A stretch of DNA of 10,422 nt, taken from the NCBI GenBank assembly GCA_029054965.1, contig JAIDEF010000026.1:1-10422 (forward strand), read 5' to 3'. Every line of letters starts with the position of its first letter. Within the stretch, counting starts at the first letter, position 1. The position numbers and the translations under genes were made by a program. The notes below the pieces were generated by a model, which saw only the letters and a program-made list of their open reading frames with translations, ran no database searches and was not told where the DNA came from. Origin of the DNA: Eubacterium sp. (lineage in GTDB: Bacteria > Bacillota > Clostridia > Oscillospirales > Acutalibacteraceae). Shown piece by piece: positions 6,375 to 10,422 of this stretch.

Positions 6375-9300
6375 TAATGACATAAAAAAGGTACTTGTTA
6401 TCGGCTCGGGTCCTATTGTAATCGGACAGGCTGCTGAGTTTGACTACGCAGGCGCACAGGCCTGCCGTGTTCTTAAAGACGAGGGCTGTGAAGTTGTACT
6501 CGTTAACTCCAACCCTGCTACAATTATGACTGACAAGGCTCTTGCCGACCACATATATTTGGAGCCGTTAACAGAAGAAACCGTTAAAAGAATTATTGAA
6601 AAAGAACGCCCAGACTCTATTCTCTGCGGACTTGGAGGACAGACAGGATTAACAATCGGTATGCAGCTTGCCAAGGACGGCTATCTTGATGAAATGGGTA
6701 TAAAGCTCCTTGGCACAAACGCTGAGGCAATTGACAAGGCTGAGGACAGACAGATGTTCAGGGACACAATGGTTAAAATCAATCAGCCAGTTGTTCCCAG
6801 CGACATTGCTACAACTCTCGAAAGAGCAAAGGAAATTGCAAATGAAATCGGCTATCCTGTTATCATTCGCCCTGCATTCACCCTTGGCGGTGCCGGCGGC
6901 GGTGTAGCAAATGACGAACAGGAATTAGAGGTTATTGCCAAAAACGGCTTAATGCTCTCCCCTATTACTCAGGTACTTGTTGAACGCTATATTGCAGGAT
7001 GGAAAGAAATTGAGTTTGAGGTAATGCGTGACAGCGTTGGCAATGTTATTGCCGTTTGTTCTATGGAAAACTTTGACCCTGTTGGTGTTCACACAGGTGA
7101 CAGCATTGTTATCGCTCCTGCAGTCACACTTGCCGACAAGGAATATCAGATGCTCCGTTCCGCTTCACTTGACATCATAACAGAGCTTGGCATTGAGGGC
7201 GGCTGCAACTGCCAGTTTGCACTGAATCCCGAAAGCTTTGAATATTCAGTTATTGAGGTTAATCCGAGAGTTTCACGTTCATCAGCACTTGCATCAAAAG
7301 CTACAGGCTACCCCATTGCAAAGGTAACTACAAAGATTGCTCTTGGCTACACACTTGATGAAATTAAAAATGATATTACAGGCAAAACCTGTGCCTGCTT
7401 TGAACCCACACTTGACTATGTTGTCGTTAAGCTGCCGAAATGGCCCTTTGACAAATTTGTAAATGCATCACGAAAACTTGGTACACAGATGAAGGCAACA
7501 GGCGAGGTTATGAGCATTGCACCAAGCTTTGAAATGGCTGTTATGAAAGCCGTACGCGGTGCAGAAATCGGTCTTGATACACTCAATAACAAAGCACTTG
7601 ACGGTGTGGATTTAAGAGCAAAGCTGCATGACCAGGACGATTTAAGAATGTTCACTGTATTCAAGGCACTTAAAGAAGGTATCAGCATTGAGGAAATTCA
7701 CAGTATCACAATGATTGACGAGTGGTTCTTATCAAAGCTTAAAAACTTAGCTGATTATGAAAAACAGATTGATGGTCAGCCTGTAAGTGAGGAAATGTAC
7801 CTCAAGGGTAAAAAGCTCGGTTATACCGACAAGGCTTTGGAAAAAATCAGCGGTGGCTCACTTACCTATCACAGGAACTGTGTATACAAAATGGTTGACA
7901 CCTGCGGTGCTGAGTTTGAGGCGGAAACACCTTATTTCTATTCAACCTATGACAATCACTGTGAATCAAGAGCATTGGCAAGCAGCGGCAAGGAAAAGAT
8001 AATAGTTTTAGGCTCAGGACCTATACGTATAGGTCAGGGCATTGAATTTGACTATTCATCCGTTCACTGCGTGTGGACATTGAAAGAGCTTGGCTATGAG
8101 GTAATACTCGTTAACAACAACCCTGAAACTGTATCAACAGACTTTGACACAGGTGACAGATTGTATTTTGAGCCGCTGACTGAAGAGGATGTTATGAACA
8201 TCATCAAGGCTGAAAATCCTATCGGTGTTGTTGTAGCCTTCGGCGGACAGACTGCTATCAAGCTGACTAAATTTCTTGATGACAATGGCATAACCATTTT
8301 CGGCACAAGTGCCAAGTCAATCGATATGGCTGAGGACAGAGAGAAATTTGATGCACTCCTTGAAAAGTTCGGCATTTTCCGCCCTAAGGGAGAAAGTGTT
8401 ATGACTCTTGTGCAGGCTCTCGAATCTGCCAACAGACTGGGATACCCTGTCCTTCTTCGTCCGTCATACGTTATCGGCGGTCAGAATATGACTATTGCTT
8501 ACACCGATGATGATGTTGAGCAGTATATGGAAATCATACTTTCACAGGGTATTGAAAATCCTGTGCTTGTTGATAAATATATGATGGGAACTGAATTAGA
8601 GGTTGACTGTATCAGTGACGGCACAGATGTTTTAATTCCGGGTATTATGGAGCATATTGAACGTGCGGGTGTTCACTCAGGTGATTCAATTGCAGTATAT
8701 CCTCCATACAACCTCAACGATATGATGCTTGAAAAAATATGTGATGTATCGGAAAAGCTGGCACTCTCACTCGGCACAAAGGGACTTATTAACATTCAAT
8801 ACTTAATTTATCAGAATGAATTATATGTTATTGAGGTTAATCCGAGAGCATCAAGAACAATCCCTTATATCAGCAAGGTTACAGGTGTACCTATGGTTGA
8901 GCTTGCTACAAAAATTATGGTTGGCTCATCACTTAAAGAGCTTGGCTTCGGTACAGGTCTTTACCGTACACCGCCTTATTACGCTGTTAAAGTGCCTGTA
9001 TTCAGCTTTGAAAAGCTTAATGACGTTAACTCCAAGCTCGGACCTGAAATGAAGTCTACGGGCGAGGTGCTGGGTGTTGGCAAAAACCTTGTTGAAGCTT
9101 TGTTCAAGGGACTTGTTTCGGCAGGCTTTAAGACAGATTTCCACAGTAAGGACAATCACGGTGTACTTATAACTGTTACTAAGCAGGACCGCTTTGAAAT
9201 CGTTAACCTTGCTAAAAAGCTTGATGACCTTGGTGCAAAAATATGGGCAACACCACAAACAGCAAAAGCTATCGAAAGCCTTGGTATTGATGTATCGGTT

Positions 9301-10395
9301 GTTAACAAGCTGCATGATGACAATTCAATAATGGAGCTTGTTGAAAGCGGACAGCTTGATTACATTGTATACACAGGCAAAAGTGATAAAAAGTCCATTG
9401 CCGACTACATCAAGCTTCACAACAGGGCTAATCAGCTTGGAATTGCAACAATCACATCACTTGACACTGCAAATGCAGTTGCTGACATTATTGCTTCACG
9501 CTACAAGCAGACCAACACAGAGCTTGTTGATATTAACAATATGAGAGAAAGCAAGGGTATTCTTAAATTCTCAAAGATGCAGGGCTGTTGTGATGACTAT
9601 ATTTTCTTTAACAATCAATGCGGAATCATCACCTGCCCCGAAAGCTTTGCCATTGAATTCAGTGACAGACACAAGGGTATCGGCGGTGACGGCATTGTAC
9701 TGATTGAGGAAAGTACTGTTGCAGATGCAAAAATGCGTATATTCAACATTGACGGCTCAGAGGGTAAAATGGCCGGCAACTCAATCAGATGCGTTGGCAA
9801 ATATCTTTATGACAACAAGATTGTTGACAAAACAGAAATTGATATTGAAACCGCAGCAGGCATAAGACATCTTTCACTTTACACAAGAAACGGCAAAGTA
9901 TCATCAGTAACTGTTGATATGGGCAAGGCTGAGCTTAAGCCTGAACATATACCTGTACTCCTTGATGGTGAAAATGTTATCAACCGACCTGTAACAATTA
10001 ATGGTGATGAGGTTAATATAAACTGTTGTTCAGTAGGAAATGCACACTGTGTTGTATTTGTTGATAATGTAGACAAGGTTGATGTGCCAAAAATCGGACC
10101 TCAGTTTGAAACCGCATCTATCTTCCCTGAAAGAATCAACACGGAATTTGTTAGAGTTGTTAATTCAAACACTCTGAAAATGAGAGTGTGGGAAAGAGGA
10201 AACGGCGAAACACTTGCCTGCGGCACAGGTGCTTGTGCAGCAGTAATATGTGCAGTTGAAAACGGATACTGCAAAAAGGGTGAAAACATAACCGTTAAAG
10301 TCAGAGGCGGCGATTTAATCGTTAATTATACCGACGAAAAGGTTACATTGACAGGTGACTGCAATCTGGTTTATACAGGCGAAATTGAATATTAA
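6364..10395 (+). CDS. carB: Carbamoyl-phosphate synthase large subunit fused to a diaminopimelate epimerase-like domain
   Basis: At 1343 residues it is about 270 longer than a usual CarB. Domains: carboxyphosphate ATP-grasp half (about 1-400; SGPIVIGQAAEFDYAG, RPAFTLGGAGGG with R169, metal-binding E298 and N300 with R302 in IEVNPRVSRSSA); oligomerisation region (about 400-545); carbamoyl-phosphate ATP-grasp half (about 546-925; SGPIRIGQGIEFDYSS, R699 in RPSYVIGG, E824/N826/R828 in IEVNPRASRT); MGS-like allosteric domain (about 926-1060) keeping T963, T966 and K982, which match by spacing the effector residues T974, T977 and K993 of the Escherichia coli enzyme as I recall it. The CarB part should be active: two ATPs, bicarbonate and ammonia give carbamoyl phosphate for ArgF and pyrimidines. 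After VDINNMRESKG a DapF domain follows with almost no linker (about 1066-1343). The frame is open throughout, with no internal stop. The fusion is seen directly; the activity of the added domain is uncertain. Confidence 0.96.
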   Translation: MPLNNDIKKVLVIGSGPIVIGQAAEFDYAGAQACRVLKDEGCEVVLVNSNPATIMTDKALADHIYLEPLTEETVKRIIEKERPDSILCGLGGQTGLTIGMQLAKDGYLDEMGIKLLGTNAEAIDKAEDRQMFRDTMVKINQPVVPSDIATTLERAKEIANEIGYPVIIRPAFTLGGAGGGVANDEQELEVIAKNGLMLSPITQVLVERYIAGWKEIEFEVMRDSVGNVIAVCSMENFDPVGVHTGDSIVIAPAVTLADKEYQMLRSASLDIITELGIEGGCNCQFALNPESFEYSVIEVNPRVSRSSALASKATGYPIAKVTTKIALGYTLDEIKNDITGKTCACFEPTLDYVVVKLPKWPFDKFVNASRKLGTQMKATGEVMSIAPSFEMAVMKAVRGAEIGLDTLNNKALDGVDLRAKLHDQDDLRMFTVFKALKEGISIEEIHSITMIDEWFLSKLKNLADYEKQIDGQPVSEEMYLKGKKLGYTDKALEKISGGSLTYHRNCVYKMVDTCGAEFEAETPYFYSTYDNHCESRALASSGKEKIIVLGSGPIRIGQGIEFDYSSVHCVWTLKELGYEVILVNNNPETVSTDFDTGDRLYFEPLTEEDVMNIIKAENPIGVVVAFGGQTAIKLTKFLDDNGITIFGTSAKSIDMAEDREKFDALLEKFGIFRPKGESVMTLVQALESANRLGYPVLLRPSYVIGGQNMTIAYTDDDVEQYMEIILSQGIENPVLVDKYMMGTELEVDCISDGTDVLIPGIMEHIERAGVHSGDSIAVYPPYNLNDMMLEKICDVSEKLALSLGTKGLINIQYLIYQNELYVIEVNPRASRTIPYISKVTGVPMVELATKIMVGSSLKELGFGTGLYRTPPYYAVKVPVFSFEKLNDVNSKLGPEMKSTGEVLGVGKNLVEALFKGLVSAGFKTDFHSKDNHGVLITVTKQDRFEIVNLAKKLDDLGAKIWATPQTAKAIESLGIDVSVVNKLHDDNSIMELVESGQLDYIVYTGKSDKKSIADYIKLHNRANQLGIATITSLDTANAVADIIASRYKQTNTELVDINNMRESKGILKFSKMQGCCDDYIFFNNQCGIITCPESFAIEFSDRHKGIGGDGIVLIEESTVADAKMRIFNIDGSEGKMAGNSIRCVGKYLYDNKIVDKTEIDIETAAGIRHLSLYTRNGKVSSVTVDMGKAELKPEHIPVLLDGENVINRPVTINGDEVNINCCSVGNAHCVVFVDNVDKVDVPKIGPQFETASIFPERINTEFVRVVNSNTLKMRVWERGNGETLACGTGACAAVICAVENGYCKKGENITVKVRGGDLIVNYTDEKVTLTGDCNLVYTGEIEY
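9559..10392 (+). other. DapF-like domain within CarB, first catalytic cysteine replaced
   Basis: Residues 1066-1343 (278 residues, the full length of a free DapF) start with ILKFSKMQG, which aligns with the native N-terminus of DapF. DapF interconverts LL- and meso-diaminopimelate with two cysteines acting as base and acid. Conserved here: SDRHKGIGGDG (1100-1110), N1128 in FNIDGSEG, N1139, GNAHCV with N1226, FPERIN with N1259, E1277-R1278 in WERGNGETLACGTGACA, and the second catalytic cysteine C1286. Changed: the first catalytic cysteine (normally in MCGNG, C73 in Haemophilus) is A1137 in MAGNSIRC, codon GCC at 9772-9774; the substrate-binding Asn of GND-F is D1077 in CCDDY; and GNPH reads GNAH. 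C1143, six residues after A1137, is the usual extra cysteine of this motif. The fold call is firm; epimerase activity is doubtful or altered. No separate start with a Shine-Dalgarno is seen. Confidence 0.9.
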
Positions 10396-10407
10396 TAATA
10401 AAAACCT

Positions 10408-10412
10408 AAGGA
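10408..10412 (+). promoter_or_regulatory. Probable ribosome binding site of a gene beyond the right edge
   Basis: AAGGA lies 13 bases after the carB-dapF stop (TAA 10393-10395) and 10 bases before the window ends. No hairpin plus T-run terminator intervenes. This is the spacing expected if another plus-strand gene of the same operon starts just outside the window. Its identity cannot be seen. Confidence 0.4.
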
Positions 10413-10422
10413 CATCATTCGC

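Noticed and set aside
8094..8432. 112-codon minus-strand frame inside carB
   Set aside because: It is antisense to the second ATP-grasp half of CarB, serine-rich as expected from reverse reading, and has no start signals.
6382..8860. Apparent internal repeat in carB: SGPI-IGQ and EVNPR-SR blocks occur twice
   Set aside because: This is the ancient duplication present in every CarB, not a recent repeat or assembly artefact.
8929..9315. 128-codon minus-strand frame inside carB
   Set aside because: It lies wholly antisense to the conserved CarB second half and allosteric domain, and its Cys/Phe/Leu-rich product resembles nothing. It is a shadow frame.

Overview
The window is one tightly packed, plus-strand arginine / carbamoyl-phosphate biosynthesis operon: argC - argJ - argB - argD - argF - carA - carB, with the last gene extended in frame by a complete diaminopimelate-epimerase-like (DapF) domain. 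About 98% of the bases are coding. No RNA genes, mobile elements, CRISPR arrays or minus-strand genes are supported. Moderate-to-low GC (roughly 40% by eye), strong GGAGG-type ribosome binding sites, a GTG start on argD and the style of the proteins point to a low-GC Firmicute, most likely a gut-type member of the Clostridia (Ruminococcaceae/Oscillospiraceae-like). The lineage is inferred, not proved.

Layout: argC (19-960, short 'type 2' N-acetyl-glutamyl-phosphate reductase), argJ (965-2212, ornithine acetyltransferase with its self-cleavage site), a 60-base gap with a small palindrome, argB (2273-3130, N-acetylglutamate kinase of the arginine-inhibited kind), argD (3140-4300, GTG start, PLP aminotransferase), argF (4297-5199, ATGA overlap with argD), a 92-base gap (5200-5291) with nested inverted repeats and a possible 16-codon reading frame, carA (5292-6374, glutaminase subunit), and carB-dapF (6364-10395, 11-base overlap with carA). 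A Shine-Dalgarno-like AAGGA at 10408-10412 suggests another gene starts just past the right edge.

Together ArgB, ArgC, ArgD and ArgJ turn N-acetylglutamate into ornithine while recycling the acetyl group. CarA/CarB make carbamoyl phosphate from glutamine, bicarbonate and ATP, and ArgF joins the two products into citrulline. ArgG and ArgH, needed to finish arginine, are not in the window.

The unusual part is the 1343-residue CarB. Residues 1 to about 1062 form a complete CarB including its regulatory domain. Residues about 1066-1343 form a full-length DapF fold, the enzyme step that makes meso-diaminopimelate for lysine and peptidoglycan. In this domain the first of the two catalytic cysteines of DapF is replaced by alanine and a substrate-binding asparagine by aspartate, while the second half of the active site is intact. 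It is therefore either an altered epimerase or a catalytically repurposed domain attached to the allosteric end of carbamoyl phosphate synthetase.
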